Positions 35,613 to 44,464 of a DNA stretch of 64,000 nt are shown piece by piece; within the stretch, counting starts at the first letter, position 1, and each line of letters opens with the position of its first letter. Source of the stretch: an uncultured Lachnospiraceae bacterium (GTDB lineage: Bacteria; Bacillota; Clostridia; Lachnospirales; Lachnospiraceae). The stretch spans positions 62,001 to 126,000 of the forward strand of contig CAJUMJ010000052.1 of NCBI GenBank assembly GCA_910587095.1, in the 5' to 3' direction. The notes beneath the pieces are model-generated. The model was not told where the DNA came from and did not search any database. It saw only the letters and a program-made list of their open reading frames with translations. The translations under genes were made by a program, and so were the position numbers.

Positions 35613-36284
35613 ATGAAACTTGTAAAACGTATCAGTCTTTTTATGGCACTGTCAGTCGTTATGTTGGGCCTTGGCGGCTGGGGCGCACTTTGGGCGGAAG
35701 ATTTTTTCTATCCGAACAGATACCGGCATGAGGCGGCAAAGGAGCCTTCCGTGTCCGTCTTGCCGTCACAGACGCTTTTTGAGTCAGATAATGAGGCGCC
35801 GGAGGAAAGTGAGCAGGTGATTGAAGCGGCGGTGGCGGACGAGCCTGTGGTGACGGCGGATACGCTGTATCTGGTGGAGCAGGTGGATTTGTCAAAAGGC
35901 ACGGTGACGGAGCGGGAAGAGTCTGTTCCGGTCATGTATATCGGTCTGAACAGGGATGAGCTTTTGGAAGCGCTCTCCTTTTACGGGGAGAATCCGCCCC
36001 TGACCGAGTTGGAAAACGGTTTTGAAAACATAGAGCTTACGGCTTTTTCCAGAGATCGGGTGGCAGTCTGTAAATATTACAGGCAAAAAGAACCGGAGGG
36101 CTTTTATCTGATGGTGGCGGATCACTTTATCGTGGTCTGCGAGGAGGACAGGGACACGCTTTACATGAATACGGATATATTGCTGGAACGGCTTCCCGAT
36201 TCCCTGCAAAGGGAGATCATGGAAGGTAAATATGTGGCAAGCGAGGAGGAACTGTACCTGTTTCTGGAATCTTACTCCAGTTGA
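35613..36284 (+). CDS. Membrane-anchored protein, BofC-like C-terminal domain
   Basis: A 223-residue protein with an N-terminal signal anchor (about 7-28), a Glu-rich spacer and a C-terminal domain (YLVEQVDLSKGTVTEREE, VPVMYIGLNRDELLEAL) that recalls BofC, an intercompartmental checkpoint protein in Bacillus spore formation. The similarity is by inspection only. AGAGGTC precedes the ATG. The upstream 90 bases hold an AATCAG/CTGATT inverted repeat but no clear promoter. Confidence 0.6.
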   Translation: MKLVKRISLFMALSVVMLGLGGWGALWAEDFFYPNRYRHEAAKEPSVSVLPSQTLFESDNEAPEESEQVIEAAVADEPVVTADTLYLVEQVDLSKGTVTEREESVPVMYIGLNRDELLEALSFYGENPPLTELENGFENIELTAFSRDRVAVCKYYRQKEPEGFYLMVADHFIVVCEEDRDTLYMNTDILLERLPDSLQREIMEGKYVASEEELYLFLESYSS

Positions 36285-36321
36285 GAAAATAAGGAACAGC
36301 CTGAAAACGAGGTAAATGGAA

Positions 36322-37548
36322 ATGGGAAGAAGAGTCGCGGTGATCGGCGCCGGCGCGGCGGGCATGATGGCGGCCATACAGGCGGCGAATGCCGGCGCGG
36401 CGGTGGAATTATACGAAAAAAACGACAGGGTCGGGAAAAAGATACTCTCCACGGGAAACGGCAGATGCAACTTTTCCAACGAGGAGATGGGAGCGCGGTT
36501 CTACCATGGAAGCGGGCGGGCGCTGCTTGACAGGGTGCTTGCGGAGTTTGGAACCGGGCAGGTAAAAGCTTTTTTTGAAGCCCTCGGGATGCGGATACGA
36601 AGCCGGGCAGGGTATCTGTATCCTGCCAGTGACCAGGCTTCAACGGTATTGGATCTTTTGCGGTATGAGCTGGAGCGGAAGAGGATTATCGTACATACGG
36701 GAGAGCCGGTGGGTGCTATCACATACGGAAAAGGAAAATTTGCCGTGAATGACGGGCAGTCCCGTTACGATGCGGCCATTCTATGCTGCGGCGGCTGTGC
36801 CGCCCCCAACACCGGGTCTGACGGAAGCGGTTTCAGATTAGCCGGTAACTTCGGGCATTCGATTGTACCGCCGGTGCCGGCGTTATCCGCGTTAAGATGC
36901 AGGGAAAAATTTTATAAGCAGGTGGCAGGCGTGCGGTGTGACGCTTTGCTGACGTTGAAAGTGGATGGAAAGACGGTCTGTAAGGAGAGGGGAGAGCTGC
37001 AACTGACTGAATACGGATTGTCCGGTATACCGGCCTTTCAGCTAAGTCGCCATGTCTCGTACGCTTTGTTGGAGCAAAGACCTGTCACGGTGACGGTTTC
37101 TTTTCTTCCCGAGCTTGACGAGGCGTCCTGCGAAGCCTTTTTCCGTGTCCGCAGAAGGGATCACGGGGAAGACAGGATGGAAATATTCCTGACTGGATTG
37201 GTCAATAAGAAGATAAATCAGCTTTTGTGTAAGCTTGCGGGAATACGGGAGACAGAAACGGCGGGCAGGCTTAACGAACCGGCTTTTGAGAGGCTATGGA
37301 AGCTGTACTGCGGCCTGGAGACAGAAGTGACAGGCACGAACGGTTTCGATAAAGCCCAGGTGTGTGCGGGAGGGGTGGACTGCAAAGAAGTGACAGGACA
37401 GCTTATGTCAAAAAAGCGTCCCGGTCTTTACTTTGCGGGAGAGATTCTTGATATAGACGGCCTCTGCGGCGGCTACAACCTGCAGTGGGCCTTTGGCAGC
37501 GGAGCGGTGGCCGGGCGTGCGGCCGCTCTCGGAAATGAGGAGTTATGA
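36322..37548 (+). CDS. NAD(P)/FAD-dependent oxidoreductase, HI0933/YhiN (BaiN-like) family
   Basis: A 408-residue flavoprotein. The FAD-binding motif AVIGAGAAGMMAAIQAANAG is at the N terminus, followed by the family marks STGNGRCNFSN, GGCAAPNTGSDGSGF and the C-terminal YFAGEILDIDGLCGGYNLQWAFGSG-like region. The substrate is unknown for most of the family; one member was named BaiN for bile-acid dehydroxylation, which cannot be inferred here. The ATG at 36322 is chosen (GAGG 9 bases upstream) over one at 36316. Its stop overlaps the next start (ATGA). Confidence 0.88.
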   Translation: MGRRVAVIGAGAAGMMAAIQAANAGAAVELYEKNDRVGKKILSTGNGRCNFSNEEMGARFYHGSGRALLDRVLAEFGTGQVKAFFEALGMRIRSRAGYLYPASDQASTVLDLLRYELERKRIIVHTGEPVGAITYGKGKFAVNDGQSRYDAAILCCGGCAAPNTGSDGSGFRLAGNFGHSIVPPVPALSALRCREKFYKQVAGVRCDALLTLKVDGKTVCKERGELQLTEYGLSGIPAFQLSRHVSYALLEQRPVTVTVSFLPELDEASCEAFFRVRRRDHGEDRMEIFLTGLVNKKINQLLCKLAGIRETETAGRLNEPAFERLWKLYCGLETEVTGTNGFDKAQVCAGGVDCKEVTGQLMSKKRPGLYFAGEILDIDGLCGGYNLQWAFGSGAVAGRAAALGNEEL

Positions 37549-39206
37549 TTCGGATTCAACAGATCAAATTATCACCCGCTTGTACGGATACGGAGGCAGC
37601 GCTTCGAAAGAAAGCGGCAAAGCTTTTACGAATCAATCCTTCTGAAATCCTCGGACTTACCATTTTCAGAAAATCTCTGGACGCCAGAAAAAAGCCGGAA
37701 ATTTTCGCCGTGTATACGGTGGATGTGGAGGTTGTAAACGAGGAATCGGTGTTAAAAAGGCACGAAAGAGGCGGACAAATCCAGGCAGTGTCGCAAACCC
37801 CATATGTTTTCCCAAAACTGGGAACGTGTCGGACTTCGGAGCGGCCCGTGATTGTCGGCTGCGGCCCGGCCGGACTTTTTTGCGGTTATATGTTGGCTAA
37901 GGCCGGCTGCAAACCCCTCCTTTTGGAGCGCGGCAAAACGATAGAGGAAAGACGGGTGGATGTGGAGCGTTTTTGGCGTGAAGGCGTTTTAGCCCCTTCC
38001 TCCAACGTGCAGTTTGGGGAGGGAGGCGCGGGCGCTTTCTCGGACGGGAAGCTGACAACGACGGTCAAAGACCCTTGCGGCAGAATGAGGGAGGTGCTTC
38101 GCGTTTTTGTGGAGGCCGGGGCGCCGGAGGAGATTCTCTACGAGGCGAAGCCACATATCGGCACGGATATCCTGACGGAGGTTGTGGCCAATCTGCGGCA
38201 AAAAATCATCGGCCTGGGCGGTGAGATCCGCTTCGGGACGCAGGTGACAAAGCTTCTTCTGGAAAACGGTCATATGGCGGGTGTGGAGACGACCGCAGGG
38301 CAGGTTAAGAGTGGTGTGGTGATTCTCGCCATCGGCCACAGTGCAAGGGATACCTTTGGTATGCTTCATGAGATGCGGATTCCCATGGAGGCCAAGGCTT
38401 TCGCCGTGGGGCTTCGGATGGAGCATCCGCGGGAGATGATCGACAGGCTGCAATACGGAGACGGCTGGCTTTCTCTCCCGGCGGCTCCCTACAAGGTGAC
38501 GGCAAAAACATCCGCGGGCAGAGGGGTATATTCCTTCTGCATGTGTCCGGGCGGCTATGTCGTGAACGCCTCCTCTGAACCGGAAAGGACGGCCGTGAAC
38601 GGTATGAGCTACAGCGGCCGCGACGGCGCGAACAGCAACAGTGCCATGATTGTCACCGTATCCCCCGAAGATTACGGCGGGACCGGCCCGCTTGCGGGAA
38701 TTGCCTTTCAGAGGAAGCTTGAGGAGAGGGCCTATGCGATAGGCCGTGGGGCGGTACCCGTAGAACGCTACGGGGATTTTCATGAAGCGGTTCGCTTGGG
38801 ACAGGACGGAAAAATCATGCTTCCGGGGGACATTCCCGCCGGTCTGTCAGGCAGATACCCGGGCTTTTCGCCGGCGGTCAAAGGGGCGTGGCAGTTCGCT
38901 CCGGTACATGAAATCTTGCCGGATTTTCTGAACGTCGCGCTGGCTGAAGGAATTGACCTGATTGGCCGGAAAATGTCAGGATTTGCAGACGGGGACGCTT
39001 TTTTGTCGGGTGTGGAGAGCCGTACCTCATCGCCGGTTCGCATTTTAAGGGACGAGACAGGACAGTCGGCCATAAAGGGGCTGTATCCTTGCGGGGAAGG
39101 CGCGGGCTATGCGGGCGGCATCACCTCCGCGGCTATGGACGGCATTCTGATTGCGGAGAAGGTTGCGGCAGTCTACGCAAATGTGGTAAACTGTCTGCGA
39201 AGGTAG
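37545..39206 (+). CDS. FAD-dependent dehydrogenase-like protein
   Basis: A 553-residue flavoprotein. An N-terminal region of about 85 residues is followed by an FAD motif (VIVGCGPAGLFCGYMLAKAG), PSSNVQFGEGGAGAFSDGKL and the phrase LAIGHSARDTFGML. The C-terminal part has PCGEGAGYAGGITSAAMDG. This family is widespread in Firmicutes and its substrate is not known. It overlaps the preceding flavoprotein by four bases, so the two are probably made together. Confidence 0.87.
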   Translation: MIRIQQIKLSPACTDTEAALRKKAAKLLRINPSEILGLTIFRKSLDARKKPEIFAVYTVDVEVVNEESVLKRHERGGQIQAVSQTPYVFPKLGTCRTSERPVIVGCGPAGLFCGYMLAKAGCKPLLLERGKTIEERRVDVERFWREGVLAPSSNVQFGEGGAGAFSDGKLTTTVKDPCGRMREVLRVFVEAGAPEEILYEAKPHIGTDILTEVVANLRQKIIGLGGEIRFGTQVTKLLLENGHMAGVETTAGQVKSGVVILAIGHSARDTFGMLHEMRIPMEAKAFAVGLRMEHPREMIDRLQYGDGWLSLPAAPYKVTAKTSAGRGVYSFCMCPGGYVVNASSEPERTAVNGMSYSGRDGANSNSAMIVTVSPEDYGGTGPLAGIAFQRKLEERAYAIGRGAVPVERYGDFHEAVRLGQDGKIMLPGDIPAGLSGRYPGFSPAVKGAWQFAPVHEILPDFLNVALAEGIDLIGRKMSGFADGDAFLSGVESRTSSPVRILRDETGQSAIKGLYPCGEGAGYAGGITSAAMDGILIAEKVAAVYANVVNCLRR

Positions 39207-39246
39207 TGGGCATTGAGACGAAAGATAAAAGATTTGGGAGGACGAA

Positions 39247-40104
39247 ATGACGGACAGAAAAGCCCTGATGGCGGACAAAAAAAGAATCGTGATAAAGATC
39301 GGTTCCTCCTCCTTGCAGCATAAGGAGACGGGTGATTTAGACTACACCAAACTGGACGTACTGGTGAGGGAGCTTTGCAATTTGAGGAATATGGGGAAGG
39401 ATGTGGTTCTTGTCACCTCCGGCGCCATCGCCGTGGGAAAGAAAGCCATTCTCATGCCGACGAAAGAGGACAACCCGATCGCCGTGAAGCAGGCGTGCGC
39501 TGCGGTGGGCCAGGCAAGACTTATGATGATTTATCAAAAAATTTTTGCCGAGTACAATCAGGTGGCGGCGCAGATTCTGATGACAAAAAATACCATAGTG
39601 GACAATTTGAATCGCTATAACGCGAGAAACACCTTCGCGGAGCTGTTTAAGCTTGGTGTGATACCTATTGTAAACGAGAATGATACCGTGGCCACCTATG
39701 AGATTGAGATCGGCGACAACGACACGCTGTCGGCTATTGTAGCCTCTCTGGTGGAGGCGGACGCTCTTCTTCTTCTGTCGGATATCGACGGCCTCTACAC
39801 TGACGATCCGAGAACCAACCCTGACGTCAAATACATAGAGGTGGTGGAGGAGCTGACGGAGGAACTGATGAATATGGGGAAGGCTTCCACAGGAAGCAGT
39901 GTGGGGACAGGAGGTATGAGCACCAAGCTACAGGCGGCAAAAATCGCGGGCAGCACCGGGGTGGATATGGTGATTGCAAACAGCAGCGATATCAAGGTGA
40001 TTCACCGTATTTTAAGCGGCCAGAATATCGGGACTTTGTTTCTTTCCCATAAGGACGAGAGCTTTGACTTGCCGTTATATGTACAGCAGATGCATAGCGT
40101 ATAG
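39247..40104 (+). CDS. proB: Glutamate 5-kinase
   Basis: A 285-residue amino-acid kinase that phosphorylates glutamate, the first step to proline. Family phrases are IVIKIGSSSL, VTSGAIAVGKK, NENDTVATYEIEIGDNDTLSA and the C-terminal GTGGMSTKLQAAKIAGSTG. It lacks the C-terminal PUA domain of longer ProB proteins, a common short form in clostridia. A GGGAGGACG site precedes the ATG. proA, encoding the next enzyme, follows after two other genes. Confidence 0.96.
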   Translation: MTDRKALMADKKRIVIKIGSSSLQHKETGDLDYTKLDVLVRELCNLRNMGKDVVLVTSGAIAVGKKAILMPTKEDNPIAVKQACAAVGQARLMMIYQKIFAEYNQVAAQILMTKNTIVDNLNRYNARNTFAELFKLGVIPIVNENDTVATYEIEIGDNDTLSAIVASLVEADALLLLSDIDGLYTDDPRTNPDVKYIEVVEELTEELMNMGKASTGSSVGTGGMSTKLQAAKIAGSTGVDMVIANSSDIKVIHRILSGQNIGTLFLSHKDESFDLPLYVQQMHSV

Positions 40105-40132
40105 CAAATGATGTAGGAGAGAACTAACAGCC

Positions 40133-40354
40133 ATGAATGTAGAACAGATGACCCAAAGAATAAACGAGCTTTACCACAAATCGCAGTCGGAGGGGCTTAC
40201 GGAAGCGGAGAAAGAGGAGCAGGCAGCTTTGCGCCAGGCTTATGTGGCCAATGTGCGCGCCAATCTGAGAGGGCAGCTTGACAATATCTCCATTGTGGAA
40301 AAGGATGGCAGCATCACAAAACTCAGCGAGAAGAAAACGCGGAGCAAGATCTGA
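40133..40354 (+). CDS. DUF896 (YnzC-like) small protein
   Basis: A 73-residue helical protein of the DUF896 family. The family pattern is seen in MTQRINELYHKSQSEGLT, EQAALRQAYV and the stretch FRANLRGQL-like (VRANLRGQLDNI). Bacillus YnzC is a member; its role is unclear. A GGAGAG site lies upstream. It sits 28 bases after proB. Confidence 0.88.
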   Translation: MNVEQMTQRINELYHKSQSEGLTEAEKEEQAALRQAYVANVRANLRGQLDNISIVEKDGSITKLSEKKTRSKI

Positions 40355-40395
40355 CTTTCGCTCCTCTGCGCCAACGCATCGGAATGGAGAAAAAG

Positions 40396-41004
40396 ATGGA
40401 TGAAGCCATAAACAAAAAACGGTTCCGCAAGGAAGCGTTGCAAAAGAGAGACCGCCTGACAGCCAAAGAGCGAGAAGCTTACAGTGAGGCAATTGTGAAG
40501 CGCCTTGTTTCTTTGCCTGATTACGGACAGGCAAAGGCAGTTCTCACTTATATCAGCTATCTGAGCGAGGTAGATACCTTTCCTTTGCTGGAACGGGCTT
40601 TCTTCGACAAAAAGGTCGTGTTTGCGCCCAGGGTTTCTGGCAGGGAAATGGAATTTATTAAATTAAACGGCGCACAGGAGCTGGCTTTGGGATATCGCGG
40701 TATTTTGGAGCCGGAAGGGATAAAGACATATACCGACTGGGTCAGTCGATATGCGGAAGAGGAGAAGCCGCGGATATTGATCTGTATGCCGGGGGCTGCT
40801 TTTGACAGGAGACGTCACAGAATCGGTTATGGAGGCGGCTTTTATGACAGATATTTGAGCGGCCTTAAATACGGGACGGAAAGGAAAGATGCACAGGTGA
40901 CTATCGTCGCGCTTTCCTATGCCTGTCAGATTTTTGCCGAGATTCCCTGGGAGATACATGATATCTGCCCTGAGAGGATCATTACGGAGACGGAAATCAT
41001 CTGA
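40396..41004 (+). CDS. 5-formyltetrahydrofolate cyclo-ligase
   Basis: A 202-residue ATP-dependent enzyme that turns 5-formyl-THF into methenyl-THF, returning stored folate to the one-carbon pool used by FolD and Fhs. The family signature PGAAFDRRRHRIGYGGGFYD is present near residue 135, and FVPRVSG-like (FAPRVSGREMEF) precedes it. The ATG at 40396 is chosen because GGAG lies 6 bases upstream; the in-frame ATG at 40384 has no site. Confidence 0.92.
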   Translation: MDEAINKKRFRKEALQKRDRLTAKEREAYSEAIVKRLVSLPDYGQAKAVLTYISYLSEVDTFPLLERAFFDKKVVFAPRVSGREMEFIKLNGAQELALGYRGILEPEGIKTYTDWVSRYAEEEKPRILICMPGAAFDRRRHRIGYGGGFYDRYLSGLKYGTERKDAQVTIVALSYACQIFAEIPWEIHDICPERIITETEII

Positions 41005-41048
41005 CAAATCATCCTGTGAAATCGCCGGAAAAACGAAAGGGAGTGCAA

Positions 41049-41146
41049 GATTGAAAATAAAAATTTTCAATCGCGAGATTTGTGTCTGCGCATTGCCTGA
41101 CACAAACTCGGTTATGCGCAAAAAATGCGCAGAAATGGAGTAAAAG
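41049..41146 (+). ncRNA. Structured leader element, copy B (before proA)
   Basis: A 98-base element between the cyclo-ligase and proA. P1: GATTGAAAAT (41049-41058) with ATTTTCAATC (41063-41072), perfect. P2: CGAG-A-TTTGTGTC (41074-41086) with GACACAAA-CTCG (41099-41110), 12 pairs and one bulge. P3: CTGCGCATT (41086-41094) with AATGCGCAG (41124-41132), perfect, its 5' arm inside the P2 loop (pseudoknot). GGAG (41137-41140) follows at once. Copy A before gltA differs in sequence but keeps most pairs. Confidence 0.6.
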
Positions 41147-42418
41147 ATGGAAACGCAAAACAACAATATCGATTTATATTTAAACACCCTCGGCGCAAAG
41201 GCGCAGGCGGCAAAGGCGGCATTGCAAAGCCTTGACGAGGAGCGAAAAAACCAGGCTCTGAAACGGGCGGCGGAGGCTCTGGTGCGAGAGCGGGACAGAC
41301 TTCTTTGCGCCAACGGGAAAGATTATGAAAAAGCCAGGAAAAACGGCATGGCGGAGGGTCTCTTAGACCGTCTTAAGCTTACGCCCGAGCGGATAGAGGC
41401 CATGGCGGAAGGACTTATACAGATTGCCGGACTGCCGGATCCTGTAGGGGAGGTTACGGAACGCTTTGAGCGCCCAAACGGTCTTCACATAGAAAAAGTG
41501 CGGGTTCCCATGGGTGTTGTCGGTATTATTTACGAGGCCAGGCCAAACGTGACGGCGGACGCTTTCGGCCTCTGTTTCAAGACGGGAAACGTGGTTATTT
41601 TAAAAGGCGGCAGGGACGCTTTTTACTCAAACCTGGCTGTCACGGAAGTAATTCGGGAAGCGCTTACGAAGGAAGACATCCCGGCGGATGCCGTCTTGCT
41701 CATCGAAAATAACGACAGGGCTGTGACTACGGCTTTTATGAAACTGAAAGAATATGTGGATGTGCTGATTCCCAGAGGCGGCGCCGGGCTGATACGCTCG
41801 GTTGTGGAAAACAGCACGATTCCCGTGATTGAGACAGGTACGGGAAACTGTCATATTTTTATCGACGAGACGGCGGATATGGAGAAGGCGATTCCCATCG
41901 TCATCAACGCAAAAACCCAGCGGATCGGCGTGTGCAATGCCTGTGAGTCCCTTCTGGTACATGGGAAAATAGCGGACCGGATTTTACCGCTTCTCGGAAA
42001 AGCGCTATCGGAGAGAAAGGTGGAGATTCGAGGCGACGAGACGGTGTTAGAGCAGATTCCAGAGGCCCATGCCGCCACTGAGGAAGATTATGGGAAGGAG
42101 TATCTTGATCTGATTCTTTCGGTAAAAACGGTTTCTTCCGTGGAGGAGGCGATCGCCCATATCAACAAATACAATACGGGACATTCCGACGCCATTTTAA
42201 CTGAGGATCAGTCCCATGCCCGAAAATTTTTGCGGGAAGTGGATTCCGCTTGCGTCTATGTGAACGCGTCCACCCGTTTCACGGACGGCTTTGAATTTGG
42301 CTTCGGGGCGGAGATCGGCATCAGCACACAGAAACTTCACGCGAGAGGCCCCATGGGACTTAAAGAGCTGACTTCCTACAAATACCAGATCACCGGGGAC
42401 GGGCAGGTGCGTCCATGA
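41147..42418 (+). CDS. proA: Gamma-glutamyl phosphate reductase (glutamate-5-semialdehyde dehydrogenase)
   Basis: A 423-residue NADPH enzyme of the aldehyde-dehydrogenase fold that reduces glutamyl phosphate to the semialdehyde on the proline route. Family phrases are RVPMGVVGIIYEARPNVT, ILKGGRDA, LIPRGGAGLIR, the catalytic Cys in RIGVCNACESLLVH and the C-terminal FGFGAEIGISTQKLHARGPM. Length is normal. It is separated from proB by a DUF896 gene and a folate gene, and carries its own structured leader. Confidence 0.96.
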   Translation: METQNNNIDLYLNTLGAKAQAAKAALQSLDEERKNQALKRAAEALVRERDRLLCANGKDYEKARKNGMAEGLLDRLKLTPERIEAMAEGLIQIAGLPDPVGEVTERFERPNGLHIEKVRVPMGVVGIIYEARPNVTADAFGLCFKTGNVVILKGGRDAFYSNLAVTEVIREALTKEDIPADAVLLIENNDRAVTTAFMKLKEYVDVLIPRGGAGLIRSVVENSTIPVIETGTGNCHIFIDETADMEKAIPIVINAKTQRIGVCNACESLLVHGKIADRILPLLGKALSERKVEIRGDETVLEQIPEAHAATEEDYGKEYLDLILSVKTVSSVEEAIAHINKYNTGHSDAILTEDQSHARKFLREVDSACVYVNASTRFTDGFEFGFGAEIGISTQKLHARGPMGLKELTSYKYQITGDGQVRP

Positions 42419-42483
42419 ATGGTACGTCTGTGTAAAAAATAAGACTATTTGCGAAATTTTTCTCTTTTCTTCGTGTTTTACCT

Positions 42484-42512
42484 TTTAAAATCTGAAAATA
42501 TATGTTAAAATG
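42484..42512 (+). promoter_or_regulatory. Possible promoter of the chemoreceptor gene
   Basis: TTTTAA at 42484-42489, 17-bp spacer, TAAAAT at 42507-42512, in a very AT-rich stretch. The -35 match is weak. Confidence 0.4.
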
Positions 42513-42519
42513 AACTAAG

Positions 42520-42590
42520 TTAGCCGCTTTTAAGAAGCGGCTAAAATGTGAACTGCGGTTTGATAGCCGAAAAATGGCAGTTAACCGCGG
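42520..42590 (+). promoter_or_regulatory. Structured leader of the chemoreceptor gene
   Basis: Hairpin 1: TTAGCCGCTT (42520-42529) with AAGCGGCTAA (42535-42544). Downstream, CTGCGGTT (42553-42560) can pair with AACCGCGG (42583-42590), or AACTGC (42551-42556) with GCAGTT (42577-42582). The two pairings exclude each other. No known riboswitch class is recognised. No coding sequence is seen in 42419-42627. Confidence 0.45.
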
Positions 42591-42627
42591 ATAAGGGGGG
42601 TAAATAAAAAAACAGGAGAGGGTGAGG

Positions 42628-44343
42628 ATGGAGAAAAAGAAGAAAATGGGAGTAATGGCGCAGCTTTTGATGCTCTGTGTGATACCATTGGTTGTCATGG
42701 TTGCGTCCGTAACCGTGTATTCTGTCGGCAAAATGAGAGGTATGGTGCGCGATGTCACGATGGAGGGATTACATAATTTGTGCCAGAGCGTCTATGCCGC
42801 TTATGAATCGCTGGATCCCGGCGATTACCGGATGGAAGGGGAAGCTCTCTATAAGGGGGATTATTGTATTACCGATCATGTGGATGTGATCGACCGATTC
42901 GTGGAAGGAAGCACGGCGGATGTGACGCTCTTCTACGGAGATACCAGACGGGCCACGTCCCTTCGCGACAAGGATACAGGGGAGCGTATTCTTGGGACGA
43001 AAGCGACAGACGTGGTAATTCAGACGGTTCTTAAGGAGGGAAAAAACTACGAGACAGACAGTGTCAGCGTAAATGGGGAAAATTACTACGCTTTTTACAT
43101 GCCGGTGACTGACAAAAGCGGAAAAACAGTAGGTATGGTGTTTGCCGGACAGCCGGCAACCGAGGCGCAAAGCGAGATCAACAGAAGCTCCTTTATGGTT
43201 ATGGGCGTAGGGTTGCTGATTCTATTGATCGCCTTGCTTATCTGTGTAAGGATCGCAAGCGCCATTGCCAAAGTGATCGTACAGACAGAAGGACTACTCT
43301 CCTCCCTTGCGGAGGGTGATCTTCATCTGGAGGTCAACCAGCGGATTTTGAAGCGAAACGATGAGATCGGAGTTATGGGGCACTCCGTACATAGATTGCT
43401 CGTGGAGCTGCAGGACATTATCGGCAATATCAAGAGCAATACGGATACGCTGATGAGCCAGGGGGACAGCCTGGAGACGATGGCGGTCCAGACGTCAACG
43501 ACTGCGGACGAAATCAGCAGAGCGGTGGAAGATATCTCCAAGGGAGCCGTCTCCATGGCGGAGGACATCGAGTCCGCGACCGAACAGATTGCGAATATGG
43601 GTGCTATCATTGAGAAAATTGTGGAAAGCGTCAGGGAACTTGACGGACTCTCCGAGCAGATGCACACGGCTGATGTGGAATCCACCAAAATTATCAACGA
43701 GTTGAGCATATCTAACGATAAGACGACGCAGGCGATCAGGAAGATCGAAGCGTCGGTGCATACCACAAACGAATCCGTGACAAGGATTCAGGAAGCGGTC
43801 AACCTCATTGCCTCCATTGCCAGCGAGACAAGCCTGCTTGCCCTGAACGCAAGTATTGAGGCTGCGAGAGCCGGGGAGGCCGGAAGAGGCTTTTCAGTGG
43901 TGGCTACGCAGATTTCCAAACTGTCCGAGGATTCCGCGCAGTCCACCAAAACAATAGAGGACATCATTCGCCAGTTGACGGCGGATTCCGAGGCTTCCGT
44001 TCGGATTATGAAGGAAGTGGACGAAATCATTGAGGAGCAGCAGAGGAAGCTGGAGCAGACAAAGGAGAAGTTTAACGATGTGAGCAACGGTATCGAGAGC
44101 TCCAGGAGGGAGACGAACCTTATCAGCAACCAGGCGCAGGAATGCGACAGCGAGAGAGGAAAGGTCGTGGATGTGATTCAAAGTCTGTCCGCCGTATCCC
44201 AGCAGAATGCGGCGTCCACGGAGGAAACCAACGCATCCATGCAGGAGATGAACGCTACCATCAATCTTCTTGCGGAGACTTCCGAAAAATTGCAGGAGAT
44301 GGCCAGAACACTGGAAAAGAATGTTTCTTTTTTCAAACTATAG
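42628..44343 (+). CDS. Methyl-accepting chemotaxis protein
   Basis: A 571-residue chemoreceptor. Helix 1 lies at about 9-29, then an extracytoplasmic single-Cache-like sensor (about 35-185, with VTLFYGDTRRATSLRDKDTG and YYAFYMPVTDKSGKTVGMVF), helix 2 at about 190-212, a HAMP region and the cytoplasmic signalling hairpin with the highly conserved ETSLLALNASIEAARAGE-GRGF tip. AGGAGAGGG lies 6 bases before the ATG at 42628. No che genes or flagellar genes are in the window. The ligand is unknown; the Cache type often binds small organic acids. A terminator follows. Confidence 0.92.
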   Translation: MEKKKKMGVMAQLLMLCVIPLVVMVASVTVYSVGKMRGMVRDVTMEGLHNLCQSVYAAYESLDPGDYRMEGEALYKGDYCITDHVDVIDRFVEGSTADVTLFYGDTRRATSLRDKDTGERILGTKATDVVIQTVLKEGKNYETDSVSVNGENYYAFYMPVTDKSGKTVGMVFAGQPATEAQSEINRSSFMVMGVGLLILLIALLICVRIASAIAKVIVQTEGLLSSLAEGDLHLEVNQRILKRNDEIGVMGHSVHRLLVELQDIIGNIKSNTDTLMSQGDSLETMAVQTSTTADEISRAVEDISKGAVSMAEDIESATEQIANMGAIIEKIVESVRELDGLSEQMHTADVESTKIINELSISNDKTTQAIRKIEASVHTTNESVTRIQEAVNLIASIASETSLLALNASIEAARAGEAGRGFSVVATQISKLSEDSAQSTKTIEDIIRQLTADSEASVRIMKEVDEIIEEQQRKLEQTKEKFNDVSNGIESSRRETNLISNQAQECDSERGKVVDVIQSLSAVSQQNAASTEETNASMQEMNATINLLAETSEKLQEMARTLEKNVSFFKL

Positions 44344-44359
44344 TTTTGTACAAGATACA

Positions 44360-44387
44360 AATCGTCGCTTTCGGGCGACGATTTTTC
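44360..44387 (+). terminator. Rho-independent terminator after the chemoreceptor
   Basis: AATCGTCGC (44360-44368) pairs with GCGACGATT (44375-44383), followed by TTTTC. Confidence 0.9.
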
Positions 44388-44416
44388 TTGACATCAGCCA
44401 TCGAACGAATTATAAT
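44388..44416 (+). promoter_or_regulatory. Full-consensus promoter of the arsR-like unit
   Basis: TTGACA at 44388-44393, exactly 17 bp, TATAAT at 44411-44416: a full sigma-A consensus, as expected for a gene held down by a repressor. Confidence 0.9.
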
Positions 44417-44427
44417 ATGAACAAATA

Positions 44428-44437
44428 AACATATGTT
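44428..44437. promoter_or_regulatory. Candidate ArsR-type operator
   Basis: The perfect palindrome AACATATGTT lies 11 bases after the -10 box, within an AT-rich stretch (ATATGAACAAATAAACATATG). Position and style fit an ArsR/SmtB operator. Confidence 0.45.
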
Positions 44438-44464
44438 GAATTGAGGTGCGAAAGGGGATTGTCT

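Noticed and set aside
42540..42575. Sigma-28-type promoter (TAAA ... GCCGA) before the chemoreceptor
   Set aside because: The spacing between TAAA and GCCGA is 20 bases rather than about 15, and both lie in a hairpin region.
42513..42627. c-di-GMP riboswitch before the chemoreceptor
   Set aside because: The conserved GEMM sequence blocks (for example CGCACAGGGCAAACC) are absent.
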